64,000 bases of DNA, from contig CAVQVG010000007.1 in assembly GCA_963717125.1 (NCBI GenBank), positions 310,001-374,000 on the forward strand, read 5' to 3'. The translations under genes were made by a program, and so were the position numbers. The notes under the pieces were generated by a model. It saw only the letters and a list, made by a program, of their open reading frames with translations. It was not told the DNA's origin and ran no database searches. Source of the stretch: RYN-230 sp963717125. GTDB taxonomy: Bacteria; Actinomycetota; Actinomycetes; Streptosporangiales; Streptosporangiaceae. This document shows, piece after piece, positions 7,947-16,236 of this stretch. Position 1 is the first letter of the stretch, and every line of letters starts with the position of its first letter.

Positions 7947-8369
7947 TCAGCTTTCCGGACGCGGTTCGCTGATCACGTCCTCCAGGACCCGGGGGTTGGC
8001 GAAGTCGCGGAAGAGCACAATCTGGCCCTCCCGGATGCGGTAGATCTGGATGGACGTCGTCACGAACGACCGGCCCGTCGTAGTCAGGGTTCCCTTCGCC
8101 CGCACCTCCACGATCACCACCTCCGGGTCCTGGGTCTGGTAGAGCTCTACCTCCTCGAAGTCCTCCAGCCGCACCGGCGACGCCACGACGAGGCGCGAAT
8201 ACCCGCGGATCGCCTCCCGGCCCTCCAGGCGCGAAGGCGCGCCCGGCGGCGCGAAGGGCGACTCGATCACCCCCTCGGGCACGAACAGGTCAGCGTAGCC
8301 GTCGGCATCCCCGCTCAGGATCAGCTGGCGGCGCCGGGCCAGGACATCGGCGGGCGTGGCGGATGGCAT
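7947..8369 (-). CDS. SnoaL-like / NTF2-fold protein
   Basis: A 140-residue cone-shaped alpha+beta barrel protein. It shows the N-terminal helices ADVLARRRQLILSGDADGYA and the conserved core YADLFVPEGVIESPFAPPG followed by LEGREAIRGY, ending in strands with FRDFANPRVL. The family includes cyclases, isomerases and ligand-binding proteins; no catalytic residue pattern singles one out. It is divergent from the TetR gene at 8469, with a palindrome between them, so it is probably the target of that repressor. Confidence 0.8.
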   Translation of the reverse strand: MPSATPADVLARRRQLILSGDADGYADLFVPEGVIESPFAPPGAPSRLEGREAIRGYSRLVVASPVRLEDFEEVELYQTQDPEVVIVEVRAKGTLTTTGRSFVTTSIQIYRIREGQIVLFRDFANPRVLEDVISEPRPES

Positions 8370-8398
8370 GGGGCCTTCCCTTCGTTCAGGCGGTTTAA

Positions 8399-8418
8399 TT
8401 CAACACGCGTTGATTGAA
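8399..8418. promoter_or_regulatory. Candidate TetR operator between divergent genes
   Basis: TTCAACACGCGTTGATTGAA is an imperfect palindrome (TTCAA/TTGAA outer arms, TCAAC/GTTGA inner arms) between the SnoaL-like gene and the TetR gene. Its place and length fit an autoregulatory TetR site controlling both directions. Confidence 0.5.
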
Positions 8419-8468
8419 CGATCATAGGACGGATCGGCCTCTTTGGTCAACGCCCGTAGAATGAGCCG

Positions 8469-9059
8469 ATGACCACTCCCCCGCCCAGTTCGCGTGCCGA
8501 GCAGCGCCGCCGCACCGAAGCGCGCATCCTCGACGCCGCGGCCCAGCTCTTCCTCGCCGCCGGGTACGAGCGGACCACCATCCGGGCCGTGGCCTCGGCC
8601 GCAGGCGTGGACGCGGCCCTGGTTATGCACTACTTCGGGTCCAAGCAGGAGCTATTCCGGCGAGTGATCGAGGCCGCCCCCGTTCCCGGGGTCAGCGGAG
8701 CGCCCGGGCAGGCGGCCGAGGAGATCCTCGCCGCGCTCGCCGACCGGCTGGCGAGCGAGCCGACAGCGTCGCTGACTCTCTTGCGGTCGATGCTGACCAA
8801 TCCCGAGGCTGCCAGCGCCGCCAGCGTCGCCGCGGCCCGCTACGAGGCCCAGATCGCGCAGGCCATCCCCGCCAGCGACGCGAGCCTGCGGGCCGCGATC
8901 ATCAGCGCCATCACCCTCGGCGTCATGGTCTCCCGGCACCTCATCAAGTCCGACGAGCTCGCCACCGCCGACCCGGCGCAGGTCATCGGCCTGCTGCGTC
9001 CCTGCATAACCTCGCTAGCAGCCCAGCCCCGTCCCCTCCCCGTTAGCCATCGCTCTTAA
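8469..9059 (+). CDS. TetR-family transcriptional repressor
   Basis: A 196-residue protein with the classic N-terminal TetR HTH at about residues 14-60: ILDAAAQLFLAAGYERTTIR, then VASAAGVDAALVMHYFGSKQ. The helical C-terminal ligand domain has a TetR_C_33-like look (LLRSMLTNPEAA). It probably represses the divergent SnoaL-like gene and itself through the palindrome at 8399-8418. The ligand is unknown. Confidence 0.88.
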   Translation: MTTPPPSSRAEQRRRTEARILDAAAQLFLAAGYERTTIRAVASAAGVDAALVMHYFGSKQELFRRVIEAAPVPGVSGAPGQAAEEILAALADRLASEPTASLTLLRSMLTNPEAASAASVAAARYEAQIAQAIPASDASLRAAIISAITLGVMVSRHLIKSDELATADPAQVIGLLRPCITSLAAQPRPLPVSHRS

Positions 9060-9569
9060 CGACATGTTGGGGACCATCTGGGGACCACTCGCCTATCACT
9101 TCGGGCACAAACAGCACGTCGATGAACAGCGCCATCTCGTTCTCTAGCCCGGCCATCGAAGCTGCCTCCCGTGATCATTACGAACGATAACGATGGCGTA
9201 CCAGGTCGCCTTCCGGCGATCACGCCCGTAACGCCAGATAGGGCGCGAACACGGTGTGCGTGCTGACCATCGTAGGCTCTGCCAGGCCGATGCGATCGAG
9301 CCAGGCTGGAACGGCCCCACCCCCACGCTCTGACGAGACACCAGCGCGGTTTCCAGCCACCCTTGACTGAACCAGGCCGAGAGGCGCCGTGCTCAGCATC
9401 TACGAGGGGACGAGCAAACTACGCGACCGACATGAGCCTGTTGGCCGCAAGGATTATGCGCGAAGGCGGAAGATGCACCAGACTTGACCCGACCAGCACA
9501 AGGTGCCGGAGTTAGCCAAGAAGAACATAATTTCGGAGTAGTGGTCGAACTACCCATCGGAGCATTCTT
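9060..9569. other. Intergenic region without supported gene
   Basis: No frame on either strand shows a family, a good start site and codon bias together. A repeated GGGGACCA pair occurs at 9069-9087. The last 30 bases carry CGGAGC as a ribosome binding site for the next gene. This may be decayed coding sequence. Confidence 0.4.
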
Positions 9570-10277
9570 ATGCCCAAATCCATCGCTGTGTTCGGAGCCG
9601 GACCCGGCCTCGGCCAGGCTGTCGCCCGTCGCTACGCGCGAGAGGGTTACGCCGTCACGCTGGTGGGCCGCCGCCCGGAGCCACTCGACCGTCTGGCCAA
9701 AGAGCTGACCAGTGCCGGGGCAACCGCGCACGTCATCACAGCCGACCTATCCGACACCGGTGCCACGCCCCGGCTGGCCGAACAGATTCGCGCTAAGGCC
9801 GGCCACCTCGACGCCCTTTACTATGCACCCACCCCAAGCACCGGGTTCGTTTCCGCAGCCAACCTGACCCCACAGCACGCCCAGAACTTCATGCCGCTGA
9901 TCTTCTACACGATGCTGGCACTCGTGCAGGAGTTCCTGCCGCACATGCTCGAGCAGGGGGACGGCGCCATCCTGACCGCGCAGGGCGGCAGCACCGTGCA
10001 GGGCCTGCCGAACATGAGCGGCCCCAGTCCTGCACAAGCCGCCCAGCGCAACTACCTGCAAGCCCTGCATGCCGAGGTAGCCGGGAAAGGCGTCTACGTC
10101 GGCATGCTATACATCGGTGCAGCCATCAAGAACAGTGCCTTCCACGCCGAGATGGAGAAGGCCAAAGCTGCGGGCGACCCGGTCTGGGAGATGCCTACCG
10201 TCGATCCCGAACATCTCGCCGACCTGCTCTGGGCTATGCACGGCACGAAGGGACAGCGAGAAATCATCTATCCGTAG
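9570..10277 (+). CDS. SDR-family protein with altered active site
   Basis: A 235-residue Rossmann protein. It starts with the cofactor loop AVFGAGPGLGQAVARRYA and a GRRPEPLDRL helix, as in NADP-dependent short-chain dehydrogenases. The catalytic region reads SGPSPAQAAQRNYLQALHAE, so the usual Tyr is Pro and the usual Lys is Gln; the Ser equivalent (AQGGSTVQG) is kept. The GAGPGLG group is common in actinobacteria and usually annotated only as oxidoreductase. It is the second SDR in the window with a degenerate active site, but is not closely similar to the one at 6403. Confidence 0.78.
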   Translation: MPKSIAVFGAGPGLGQAVARRYAREGYAVTLVGRRPEPLDRLAKELTSAGATAHVITADLSDTGATPRLAEQIRAKAGHLDALYYAPTPSTGFVSAANLTPQHAQNFMPLIFYTMLALVQEFLPHMLEQGDGAILTAQGGSTVQGLPNMSGPSPAQAAQRNYLQALHAEVAGKGVYVGMLYIGAAIKNSAFHAEMEKAKAAGDPVWEMPTVDPEHLADLLWAMHGTKGQREIIYP

Positions 10278-10710
10278 TATCGCGCGCCGTGGATCCGTTC
10301 CATGAAGGGCTGGTCACCGTCTTCCCCCAGATCCGCCAGTTCCTTTCACCTCTTTAACAGGCGCCCCCTGCTGGTGCGCTACCCAAATCCCAACTTGAAC
10401 CAGGCGACGCCGCGCGCGGCGCCACTGGCCCGCCGTCAGCGCCCGCGACTCTGGCCTTGGGAGGCCCCGCCCGGGCGCACGCCGGGCCACCCGCTGACTC
10501 GCCCGATCAACCAGGCTCACTCGTTACGCAGATCGGTGCTGCACATGGCCGTCTTCCCGGCGCTCCATTGTCTCGGCGCCTGTCGGGAAGACGAGGCAGG
10601 AGTGAACCTCGCCCGCCAGGAACTAGGTCACCCCCTCGGGGGTGATGCCAGGAAGCTCATCGCGCGGCACGCTGGCAGTGTGCGCGGGCGGTTCAGGGCG
10701 GGAAGGCGGC
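10278..10710. other. Intergenic region with two hairpins
   Basis: No gene is recognised. GTCTTCCCG at 10551-10559 pairs with CGGGAAGAC at 10584-10592. TCACCCCCTCGGGGGTGA at 10628-10645 is a perfect 18-base palindrome 66 bases before the next start codon. The first could terminate transcription from the left. The second is positioned like an operator or leader hairpin for the gene at 10711. Confidence 0.5.
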
Positions 10711-11112
10711 ATGACAAGATCAGAACAAGGGGCCGGGAGGCCGCCGCTGGCCATCATCGCGGCGGGCAGCAGCAGGTCGGCGGCGCAGCCGGGGGACTCG
10801 GGCTTTGCCGGGAAAGCGGCGCTGGGGCTGGTCGGGCTGGGCGTGGTGGGTCATGTGCTGCGAAGCCGCCGCTTCCATGAGCGGGTGATCGTCGGCGCCA
10901 TCGTGCTGGGGGCGCTGCGAGGGCTGGGTCAGGAGAACCGGGCCAGCACCTTCGAGCGCCTGACTGCCTGGAACAAACGGCAGGTCCAGGTCCTTGAGCG
11001 CAAAGCTAAACGGCAGTCCCGACGCCTTGAGCGCAAAGCTAGGCGCCTTGAGCGCAAAGCTGAACGGCAGGCCCGGCGCCTTGCTGGCAAAGCCAAGGAT
11101 CCGCAGGCCTAG
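10711..11112 (+). CDS. Small membrane-associated protein with basic coiled-coil repeats
   Basis: A 133-residue protein. After a polar start, two short hydrophobic stretches (AALGLVGLGVVGHVL and ERVIVGAIVLGALRGL) are followed by about 55 strongly charged residues built from repeats of LERKAKRQSRR and LERKARR. The DNA shows the same repeat: CTTGAGCGCAAAGCT occurs three times between 10990 and 11062. The ATG follows GGGAAGG at good spacing. The tail would form a basic helix able to bind nucleic acid or anionic lipid. I do not recognise the family. Confidence 0.6.
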   Translation: MTRSEQGAGRPPLAIIAAGSSRSAAQPGDSGFAGKAALGLVGLGVVGHVLRSRRFHERVIVGAIVLGALRGLGQENRASTFERLTAWNKRQVQVLERKAKRQSRRLERKARRLERKAERQARRLAGKAKDPQA

Positions 11113-11460
11113 AGCTGCACCTAGATCAATCAGTCACACGGGCGGTGAGGAGGACTAGCCCTTCGCCGTGCGATCCACGTGCGATAGGCCACGGCGGGCG
11201 CTACCTGTCGCCCGTACCTGACGCTTGGCAGGGCCGACCACTGGTTTGCCCGTCCTTCCTCGCAGACCTTCGAGGATCCGTGCCTCCCAGCCAGCTCCCC
11301 GAGGGCAAAGATCCCTCATTACTGCAAACCACCCCGCACCCGGCTCCTCGACATCCGCACCCAGCCCGAACTCCTGGCCTAACGCCTGAGAGCTGAGAGA
11401 ACATTGGGCCCCATAGCCCGGGGGGTGTGACGCTGCGGCGGCAAAGGGCCAACTAGGGGT
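11113..11460. other. Promoter region of the ECF sigma operon
   Basis: No gene or clear repeat is seen. The stretch presumably holds the promoter of the sigma-factor operon; I cannot identify a specific -35/-10 pair. AGGGG precedes the GTG start at 11461. Confidence 0.35.
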
Positions 11461-12090
11461 GTGAGCCAGATAAAGCCATCGTCGCTGAACTCATCGCCGT
11501 CACGCCTGGCGCCGCAGGGCAGCGGGCCGGCTGATGGCGGCATCGCTGAGTTCGAGGCGCTGTACCGGGCGAACGTGGCGGCGGTTACCGCCTACTTCGC
11601 GCGGCGCAGCGCGGAGCCGCAGACCGTGGCCGATTTGACCGCGGACACCTTCGTCCAGGCGATCACGTCGTTCGCCACCTTCGACCCGCGCAAAGGCACG
11701 CCACGTGCCTGGGTGTTCGGCATCGCCCGGCGGATCTACGCCGCGCACTGCCAAGCACACAGTCAGCAGCGGAGCAGGGTGGAGCGGCTGGCGGGCCGCC
11801 GGGAACTCGCCCCCGACGAGGTCGGGGACCTGATCGACCGGATCGATGCCGAACGGGCTGGCCGGGCGCTGGTCACCGGGCTGACCACGCTGCCCGCCAC
11901 CGACCGGACGGTGGTCGAACTGGTGGACCTGGCGGGCCTGCAGCCCAAAGAAGCGGCCCAGGTGCTCGGCGTCGCGCTGGGCACCCTGCGGATGCGGCTG
12001 ATGCGGGCCCGGGCCCGGCTGCGCAAAGCGGCTAGCCCGGATCTGGCGCACGGCACCGATCCTGCGAGTGAGCCAGAGGTGAAGACATGA
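11461..12090 (+). CDS. ECF-type RNA polymerase sigma factor
   Basis: A 209-residue two-domain sigma-70 factor. Region 2 spans residues about 30-100 (FEALYRANVAAVTAYFARRS, then VADLTADTFVQAITSF and AWVFGIARRI). Region 4 spans about 145-195 (LPATDRTVVELVDLAGLQ, then PKEAAQVLGVALGTLRMRLM). It directs RNA polymerase to a stress or envelope regulon. The stop overlaps the next gene's ATG (ATGA), so the downstream membrane protein is probably its dedicated partner. Confidence 0.88.
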   Translation: MSQIKPSSLNSSPSRLAPQGSGPADGGIAEFEALYRANVAAVTAYFARRSAEPQTVADLTADTFVQAITSFATFDPRKGTPRAWVFGIARRIYAAHCQAHSQQRSRVERLAGRRELAPDEVGDLIDRIDAERAGRALVTGLTTLPATDRTVVELVDLAGLQPKEAAQVLGVALGTLRMRLMRARARLRKAASPDLAHGTDPASEPEVKT

Positions 12091-12680
12091 CGAAATTCGA
12101 AGATCAGCTGTACCAGCAGCTGATGACCGAGCACGGGCACCACCTGCGTGCCCTGCAGCGGCCAGCGCCGACCCGCCGCCGGGCCCGGCGGCCGGTGTGG
12201 CTGGCCACCGGCGCGGCCGGCGCGGTAGCCGCTGTCACCGCTGCGGTGATGGCGCTGGGCAGCACCCCCGCCTTGGCCGCGTACTCGGTCACCCGGCACG
12301 ACAACGGCACCGTGACGGTGGCGGTCAACCGCCCATCCGGCGTGGCCGGAGCCAATACGACCCTGCATGCGATGGGCGCCCGGGTAAGGGTCGTCCAGGT
12401 GCGGCCAGGCTGCCCGCCGATCGGGTCGCTGCCGCACCCCCGGCCGGCCGCGCACCCGGCCGTGTCGGTCGCCACTGGGGTGACCAAGAGCGGGCATCGC
12501 TCGGTCACGGTCAAGATAGGCAAGCCCGGCATCCCCGCCGGGGACACGATGATTCTGGCCTTCAGCGGTAGCGGTCGCCCGGGCAGTACCTCGCTGGGCG
12601 CCGGGGGCATCATCACCGGGCGCGTGCCTCGCTGCGTGAGCCTCCCGCCCGCGCCGCCCGCTGGGGGCGGCTCCGGCTGA
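12087..12680 (+). CDS. Single-pass membrane protein coupled to ECF sigma, putative anti-sigma
   Basis: A 197-residue protein with a short N-terminal cytoplasmic part (MTKFEDQLYQQLMTEHGHHL), an Arg-rich stop and one membrane helix (WLATGAAGAVAAVTAAVMAL). About 130 extracytoplasmic residues with beta character follow (SVTRHDNGTVTVAVNRPSG). It lacks the HxxxCxxC zinc motif of classical ZAS anti-sigmas. The cytoplasmic part is only about 40 residues, short for one. The role rests on translational coupling to the sigma factor and topology. Confidence 0.6.
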   Translation: MTKFEDQLYQQLMTEHGHHLRALQRPAPTRRRARRPVWLATGAAGAVAAVTAAVMALGSTPALAAYSVTRHDNGTVTVAVNRPSGVAGANTTLHAMGARVRVVQVRPGCPPIGSLPHPRPAAHPAVSVATGVTKSGHRSVTVKIGKPGIPAGDTMILAFSGSGRPGSTSLGAGGIITGRVPRCVSLPPAPPAGGGSG

Positions 12681-12750
12681 CCCAGGACGGCGACCCCGGC
12701 CGGCTGAGCAAGACGCCGGCAGGCTGCAGCGCGAGAGCACACCAGATTCG

Positions 12751-12784
12751 GGGTGGCTGCCCGTCGAGAGGCGGGCAGCCACCC
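12751..12784 (+). terminator. Strong hairpin terminator after the sigma operon
   Basis: GGGTGGCTGCCCG and CGGGCAGCCACCC form a perfect 13-base-pair stem around an 8-base loop, 70 bases after the stop at 12680. There is no U-tract, as is usual in high-GC actinomycetes. Confidence 0.8.
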
Positions 12785-12903
12785 CTCCTCATGGCCAGAA
12801 GTGCCTTGCGGTCCGGCCATGCTCGCTGCTGCCCGCCATCCGCCGCTGGGCGGCCTGGCGTTTTGCCGATCATCAGTTAGCGACTTGAGGCCATCCGGCG
12901 GTG

Positions 12904-12928
12904 TAGCTATAGTGCTAGGCAGCTAGCT
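12904..12928. promoter_or_regulatory. Operator-like repeats before the GntR/ABC operon
   Basis: TAGCTATAGTGCTA (12904-12917) is an inverted repeat with TAGC/GCTA arms, followed by the palindrome AGCTAGCT (12921-12928). Together they sit just before GGAGG and the GTG at 12942. TATAGT could serve as a -10 box. The arrangement fits autoregulation by the YtrA-type repressor. Confidence 0.5.
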
Positions 12929-12941
12929 AAATGGAGGCCTG

Positions 12942-13352
12942 GTGATCGAGTTCCACCTGGACGGCCGGTCCGGCGTCGCGCCGTACCTGCAGCTGATCCA
13001 CCAGGTCCGGCACGCGCTGCGGCTGGACCTGCTGCGCGAGGGTGACCAGCTGCCGAAGGTCAAGGACGTGGCGGCGGGCCTGGCGATCAACCCGAACACG
13101 GTGCTCAAGGCCTATCGGGAGCTGGAATACGAGGGGCTGGTGGCGGCCCGGCCGGGGATCGGGACGTTCGTGACCGGCACGCTGGACGGCGGCTCGCTGG
13201 CCGCGCACGGGCCGCTGCGCCGCGACCTGCAGCGCTGGCTGGCCAAGGCCCGGCGCGCCGGGATGGACGACGAGTCCATCGAGGCCCTGTTCCTCAGCAC
13301 TTTTCGGTCCGCAAGTGAGGATGTAGAGGGCACGGGGAGGTGGGCGGGGTGA
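12942..13352 (+). CDS. GntR-family regulator, YtrA subfamily
   Basis: A 136-residue protein with a winged HTH at residues about 10-80: YLQLIHQVRHALRLDLLREG, LPKVKDVAAGLAINPNTVLK and YRELEYEGLVAARPGIGTFV. Only a short C-terminal helix pair (RRDLQRWLAKARRAGMDDE) follows, which defines the YtrA subfamily. These repress ABC-transporter operons, and the gene opens one here. The GTG start follows GGAGG, and the stop overlaps the next start as GTGA. Confidence 0.9.
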   Translation: MIEFHLDGRSGVAPYLQLIHQVRHALRLDLLREGDQLPKVKDVAAGLAINPNTVLKAYRELEYEGLVAARPGIGTFVTGTLDGGSLAAHGPLRRDLQRWLAKARRAGMDDESIEALFLSTFRSASEDVEGTGRWAG

Positions 13353-14242
13353 CCGCTGTCATAGAAACCGACGGGCTCGGCAAGCGGTACCGCACGAGGT
13401 GGGCGCTGTCCGACTGCACGCTGTCCATCCCCGCCGGGCACGTCGTCGGCTTGGTGGGCCCGAACGGGGCCGGGAAGACGACCCTGATCAACCTGGCCAC
13501 CGGCATGCTGGCGCCGACCACCGGCACGATCGAGGTGCTCGGCGGGCGGCCCGCGGCCGACCCGGCGCAACTTGCCCGGGTCGGGTACCTGGCCCAGGAC
13601 GCACCGGTCTACGCCGGGCTGTCGGTCGCCGACCACCTCAGGCTGGGCGCGCACCTCAACCCGGGCTGGGACGCGGAGATGGCGCGCCACCGGATCGATC
13701 AGCTCGATCTGGATCCTGGCCAGAAGGCCGGGAAACTGTCCGGCGGCCAGCGCGCGCAGCTCGCGCTGACCATTGCTCTCGGCAAGCGGCCCGAGCTGCT
13801 GATCCTGGACGAGCCGGTGGCCAGCCTCGATCCGCTAGCCCGCCGCGAGTTTCTCCAGCACCTGATGGAAACCGTCGCCGAGCAGCAGGTCAGCGTCGTG
13901 TTGTCCTCGCATCTGATCAGCGACCTGGAACGAGTCTGCGACTACGTGATCGTGCTGGTTGACTCGCGGGTGCGGCTCGCCGGGCCGGTCGACGAGTTGC
14001 TGGCCACCCATCATCTGCTGTCCGGCCCGCGCCGCGACCATGACACCTTGCCGGCCGGGATGCAGCTCATCTCCGCCAGTCACACCGACCGGCAGAGCAC
14101 GTTGCTGGTACGCACCAGCGGCCCGGTCCTCGACCCGGCCTGGACGGTCTCCGAGGTGGGCCTGGAAGACCTGGCCCTCGCCTACATGAAGCAGGCCACC
14201 GGACGCGGTCACCGCAACCGCCACCTGGAGGTGCAGAAATGA
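13349..14242 (+). CDS. ABC transporter ATP-binding protein
   Basis: About 297 residues. Motifs seen: Walker A GPNGAGKTT (about residue 37), Q-loop LAQDAP, signature LSGGQRAQL, Walker B LLILDEPVASLD and H-loop SSHLISDLE. A roughly 75-residue C-terminal regulatory extension follows, of the type found in YtrB/CcmA-like exporters. The GTG at 13349 is preferred: it overlaps the regulator's stop (GTGA) and has GGGGAGG 8 bases upstream. It overlaps the permease start by four bases (ATGA). It is probably an efflux or stress-response exporter under YtrA-type control. Confidence 0.9.
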   Translation: MTAVIETDGLGKRYRTRWALSDCTLSIPAGHVVGLVGPNGAGKTTLINLATGMLAPTTGTIEVLGGRPAADPAQLARVGYLAQDAPVYAGLSVADHLRLGAHLNPGWDAEMARHRIDQLDLDPGQKAGKLSGGQRAQLALTIALGKRPELLILDEPVASLDPLARREFLQHLMETVAEQQVSVVLSSHLISDLERVCDYVIVLVDSRVRLAGPVDELLATHHLLSGPRRDHDTLPAGMQLISASHTDRQSTLLVRTSGPVLDPAWTVSEVGLEDLALAYMKQATGRGHRNRHLEVQK

Positions 14243-15327
14243 CCTGGCTGACCTGGCGCCAGTTCCGCGCCCAAGCCATCACCGCGGTTGCGGCGCTGAC
14301 GGCGTTTGCCATCCTGCTGGCAGTCACCGGACCGCACATAACCAGCCTGTACGCCACCAGCGGGATCACCGGCTGCCACGGGGACACCTGCGCGGGGTTG
14401 GCCAGCAAATTCCTTATCGATCTGACCTCCGTCGGAGGCGGTGTCCCTATGCTGCCCGACGGAGCCAATGCCTACGTGACTGTTTACTTCCTTAGCGTCC
14501 TGGTCATCCTCGCCGCGCCCGCAATCATCGGCATCTTCTGGGGCGCCCCGCTGATCGCCCGCGAGCTTGAGACCGGGACCTGCCGGCTGGCCTGGAACCA
14601 GAGCATCACCCGGACCCGGTGGCTGGCGGTCAAGCTCACGCTGATCGGTGTGGCCGCCATGGCCGTTACCGAGGCGCTCAGCCTCTTGCAGGCCTGGTGG
14701 GCGGCTCCCATCGGCAAGGCCGTCGGGCTCGGCGGCAGCGCCTCGCTCGTGTCCGAGGGCCGGTTCGGTTATTTCGTTTTCCCCAGTCACGGCATCACCC
14801 CGCTCGGATACGCCGCGTTCGGCTTCGCGCTCGGCGTCACCGCTGGGCTCCTCATCCGCCGCGCGATCCCCGCCATGGCCGTCACCCTGGCCATCTTCGC
14901 CGCCGTCCAAGTCGCCACGCCGCTGTGGATCCGCCCGCACCTCATCCCGCCCAGCCGGGCGATCGCCACGACCGAGGCCGCGCAAGCGAACTTCTTCCCC
15001 ACTGGCGGATCCACGATCGCGGTCACTGCCACCCATGTCGCTGGCCAGCCTGGCGCCTGGATCACCTCCAGCGGAGCCGTCAACGCCACCGGGCAGCCGG
15101 TCACCGCCCCGGCCGCCTGCGAGTCAGCGCTACCGCGCGTCCTGGGCGGGGGCGGATCAGCCAAGTGGGACAACTGCCTGGCCAGCCACGGCATCCGGGT
15201 GGCCGTGAGCTACCAGCCTGTCAGCCACTACTGGCCCCTCCAGCTGGCCGAGACCGGGCTCTTCCTGGCGCTCGCCCTGGCCCTGGCCGGGCTCTGCTTC
15301 TGGCAGCTCGGCCGCCGCCGGTCCTGA
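14239..15327 (+). CDS. ABC-2 type transporter permease
   Basis: A 362-residue integral membrane protein with about six hydrophobic helices: near residues 12-32, 80-105, 135-160, 190-210, 215-235 and 335-355. A large extracytoplasmic segment of about 100 residues lies between the fifth and sixth. The start MTWLTWRQFRAQ and the motif ARELETGTCRLAWNQSITRTRW are typical of permeases paired with YtrA-regulated ATPases. It is the last gene of the three-gene operon. The substrate is unknown. Confidence 0.85.
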   Translation: MTWLTWRQFRAQAITAVAALTAFAILLAVTGPHITSLYATSGITGCHGDTCAGLASKFLIDLTSVGGGVPMLPDGANAYVTVYFLSVLVILAAPAIIGIFWGAPLIARELETGTCRLAWNQSITRTRWLAVKLTLIGVAAMAVTEALSLLQAWWAAPIGKAVGLGGSASLVSEGRFGYFVFPSHGITPLGYAAFGFALGVTAGLLIRRAIPAMAVTLAIFAAVQVATPLWIRPHLIPPSRAIATTEAAQANFFPTGGSTIAVTATHVAGQPGAWITSSGAVNATGQPVTAPAACESALPRVLGGGGSAKWDNCLASHGIRVAVSYQPVSHYWPLQLAETGLFLALALALAGLCFWQLGRRRS

Positions 15328-15519
15328 TGGCAGCGAGGGATGAGCCCGCCCTCAACGCCCTCGCGCTCGACGCACTAGCCTCACCTGCAGTCGCCGCACT
15401 CGGCGACAACCAGGCGCCGCCGCAAGTGCCAGGCCCCCCCAACAACGGAAAACACTGAGAACCCGCCCGATGGCGCCTGCCAGGTCATCAGCGCATTTAT
15501 CCCGGCATGGCGGGAGTTC

Positions 15520-16128
15520 TCACGACGGAGCGCACGGCGCGTGGCCGGCTGGGAACCGTGTCGCCGTCCTCAGGGGGAATGCTCCGCGCAGGCCCGGAGC
15601 AGGGCTGACCGGCGAAGGGGTAAGGGCCAGCCAGTACGCGTCCGCGACGGGTCCCGTCCATGGGTGGCCGGTCAGCTCGGCCGTGCCGGCCGCGTTAGTT
15701 ACGCCGGCCGCCCATACGTGATCAGGCACCGGGGCTGCGGCGGAGCAGTCGTTGCCGGTCAGGTCATAGACCGTGCCCGGATGGCCCCCGAGGATCGTGG
15801 CGGACACCACGAATTGCGCTCGCTGAGCGCCGTCCTGGGTGGCGGCGGTGATGAGCACCGTTCCGGTGATTGGCCCGTCGGGTGGCAACCGGAACGTGAC
15901 GCTGGCCAGCCGGGGCAGCTGCCCGGGCCAGGCCACGGGCTGCCTGCCGTGGCCGAGCTGGCTGTCCTCGCCGCGGTAATGCAGCGCGGCGGCTACCGAG
16001 CCAGCTAGCACCACCGTCTCCGCGATGAGGACCAGCCGGGCTAGGCGACCCGGCCGCACAGGACGTGCCCGCGGCTCCCGCCCAGCCGTGATGACATCCG
16101 CGTCTGCCTCGGGCGGAAGGTCAGGCAT
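15520..16128 (-). CDS. Uncharacterised membrane-anchored extracytoplasmic protein
   Basis: A 202-residue protein with a cytoplasmic Arg-rich start and one membrane helix (LARLVLIAETVVLAGSVAAAL, about residues 28-48). About 150 exported residues have beta-rich composition, including QFVVSATILGGHPGTVYDLT and WLALTPSPVSP. One cysteine sits in the exported part. No family is recognised. It is convergent with the ABC operon. Confidence 0.6.
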   Translation of the reverse strand: MPDLPPEADADVITAGREPRARPVRPGRLARLVLIAETVVLAGSVAAALHYRGEDSQLGHGRQPVAWPGQLPRLASVTFRLPPDGPITGTVLITAATQDGAQRAQFVVSATILGGHPGTVYDLTGNDCSAAAPVPDHVWAAGVTNAAGTAELTGHPWTGPVADAYWLALTPSPVSPAPGLRGAFPLRTATRFPAGHAPCAPS

Positions 16129-16236
16129 AGTTCATCATTGCAGGCGGCAGAGACGGAGCAGTAGCCCGCAGCAGCCGATCCTTCGATTCGATACCTGAAG
16201 ATCTGTGGATTAAGACCTTTCGTCATTGAGGGGTGG

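Noticed and set aside
9393..9731. Minus-strand frame overlapping the second SDR start
   Set aside because: Antisense to the SDR coding sequence and without family features.
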